In this document: positions 62,701 through 64,000 of the stretch, one piece after another
How positions within the stretch are numbered: the stretch's first letter is position 1
Layout of the letters: every line of letters starts with the position of its first letter
Assembly: GCF_910592395.1 (NCBI RefSeq)
Contig: NC_088313.1
Location: forward strand, 16,632,437-16,696,436
Reading direction: 5' to 3'
DNA: 64,000 bases
Origin: Lineus longissimus
Lineage: Eukaryota; Nemertea; Pilidiophora; Heteronemertea; Lineidae
Translations under genes and position numbers: made by a program
The notes under the pieces: model-generated
What the model saw: only the letters and a program-made list of their open reading frames with translations
Told to the model about the DNA's origin: nothing
Databases searched by the model: none

Positions 62701-63158
62701 GTCGACAAAGGAAGTATACGTTGGCTTAATCTATCGCAAACCAAAGTGATGTACAATGTACATGTATTTTGAAAAAGTATAAAACTTGAAAGTAAATGCT
62801 AAAATTTCCTATTTCCTATTTGTTCCAGGAACGATACGAGGCTACATGCACCGCCAGTGGCGACCCCAAACCTTCAATCAGGCTCTTTCTGGTACCAGGT
62901 CATAAAGTTTTGGGCGCCTCAAGCGATTCTCAAATTCCCGAACAATACCGTAATTACGAACTGACGGATTCTACTAGCCAGGTCAATGTAACTTCAACCA
63001 CAATTGACAGTTACACAAGGGCAAAAACGATGTCCTTGTACCGGAATGATTGGGCGGATATGGATGGTTATGGCTATAACCTCGAGTGCTATGCGTCCAC
63101 TGCAAACCAGGTCGAAAAGCAAACGACGTATTTAAATAATGGATACAGCATTTATTAG
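59738..63158 (+). CDS. Secreted Ig-like protein, tandem paralogue B, unknown family
   Basis: Six exons: 59738-59797, 60287-60461, 60766-60954, 61396-61594, 61797-62433 and 62829-63158 (TAG). They give 529 residues. Exon 1 (60 bases) and exon 2 (175 bases) are exactly as long as in the upstream paralogue, and all five intron phases agree. Exon 1 is a signal peptide (MVTHSIPALCLAILLSVLLK). Shared blocks include VGLNY..P...RGL.C.A, GD.TK..QV.L, GSE.YYV.SAS and ERYEATCTA.G.PKP. Exon 6 is the Ig-like domain (Cys427 and Cys507), again without the C-strand Trp. For exon 2 the acceptor at 60286 (CGCTTCTTTCAG) was chosen because the later CACTGCAG would bring an early stop. This copy has more cysteines in exons 2-5 than paralogue A. 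Secreted; function unknown. Confidence 0.82.
60058..60245 (+). repeat. 47-bp tandem repeat, four copies
   Basis: Units start at 60061, 60108, 60155 and 60202 and are nearly identical; each contains GTGGCCAGCAAAGCATTAAC. Copies 1 and 2 read ACTGCAG and copies 3 and 4 read ACTGTAG at their start. The array lies in intron 1 of paralogue B, and ends about 40 bases before the exon 2 acceptor. The near identity points to recent expansion. Confidence 0.95.
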
Positions 63159-64000
63159 ATTGTAAAGACTGTTCACGCATGTGGTGTAATCGATAAATCA
63201 TGCCACCGCAAAATGCAACGAGACGCGATGTAACCCATGTCTTCACATTAGAGAACAGTAACCTTATAGCGGCCGAACTCCATTGCTGAACTCATGTCCC
63301 GTCTATGTACAGTTAAGCAACTATTGGGGGAAAGGCAACGAAATTGATGCAATCATACTTCATAATTATTTACAACTTGATTAGAAAGACGTATCGAATT
63401 GTCCAATTTAGTCAAAAAGAATTTGATGACATAGAAATGAGGTCATACCAAATACTATTTTTAAAATGTTGATAACTGATTTATCGTGTGGTAACTTTGT
63501 CTAACGACAAAAGACCGTGTATTGGGTCAGGCCTGAAATCTCTTTTACTGTGAGGCAAAAAACGTAATTTACCAAAAAATTTAAAGCCTAAGCTGTGATG
63601 AACGTAACACACTTTCCTTGTGGACATCAATATTAGACGGATGAACAAGTGCATCGCAATAATACCTGCGAATAGTCAATAGAAGCTGATACCCATGTCC
63701 ACTGCTCTTAACAGCTTATCTTCTAATAGTAATGGTCAATTCCGCTTTTTTCCGGTGGATGCAGGTTGAACAACAAAAAATGCACTGTCATAACAGTATT
63801 GCTGTTTCTCAAAGAGATCCATACTTTCCCTTAAAAAAATCGCGTCTGGCTTTGTTAGTATACGCCGCATTGCATACCCAAAGATGGATTTTGTTCTGCG
63901 ATTACGCATGCCCTGTGCGATTCAAGCAAAATCGCATTCAGTGGAAGCCTATACCGTTAGCGCAATGTAGTCTCTGAATCGTCGCCGTCTTCCGGTCAAT
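63159..64000. other. 3' flank of paralogue B, no further gene seen
   Basis: No canonical AATAAA is close to the stop. One plus-strand open frame (63732-63977) has no domain and no clear start context. A third paralogue exon was looked for by its ERYEATC and signal-peptide patterns and not found before the window ends. Confidence 0.5.

Noticed and set aside
1-64000. CRISPR array, prophage or integrated virus
   Set aside because: No direct repeats with regular unique spacers and no viral structural, polymerase or integrase frames were seen; tandem arrays here have no spacers.

Overview
This window is nuclear DNA from an animal, most likely a non-vertebrate, probably marine bilaterian (a lophotrochozoan or an invertebrate deuterostome; the sequence does not settle which). 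The support is: genes split by GT-AG introns, an AT-leaning gene-poor background, an intron inside TM6 of an alpha-1-adrenergic-type receptor, tRNA-derived SINE pieces, a MITE, many minisatellites and long G/C homopolymers, and a striking excess of the palindrome TACATGTA. No bacterial, CRISPR or clear viral feature was seen.

Layout. (1) 0.88-2.59 kb, plus strand: a compact Toll-like receptor with about eight LRRs, LRRCT, TM and TIR, uninterrupted by introns, with a polyA signal and a SINE-like remnant just upstream. (2) 2.6-6.1 kb: mostly empty, with one perfect 46-bp palindrome. (3) 6.26-12.20 kb, plus strand: a nine-exon gene assembled here from splice sites with consistent phases. It encodes a protein of about 1,051 residues with roughly 16-17 membrane helices, apparently built from repeated four-helix units; I do not recognise the family. 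(4) 12.2-15.6 kb: repeats (a SINE, a MITE) and one doubtful ORF. (5) 15.6-30.0 kb, minus strand: an alpha-1-adrenergic-like GPCR in two visible exons separated by a 12.6-kb intron; its first exon lies further upstream, beyond 30.0 kb. (6) 30.0-55.5 kb: about 25 kb with no gene I can support, only repeats. (7) 55.47-59.13 and 59.74-63.16 kb, plus strand: two tandem paralogues, each six exons with the same intron phases. They encode secreted proteins of about 555 and 529 residues with a signal-peptide-only first exon and an Ig-like last exon; their function is unknown.

How they relate. Nothing shows that these genes work as one pathway. The Toll-like receptor and the receptor for catecholamine-type ligands are recognisable signalling receptors. 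The multi-helix protein and the secreted Ig-like pair are the parts most likely to be undescribed. Exon models were built by eye from splice consensus, phase continuity and paralogue comparison, with no transcript support.
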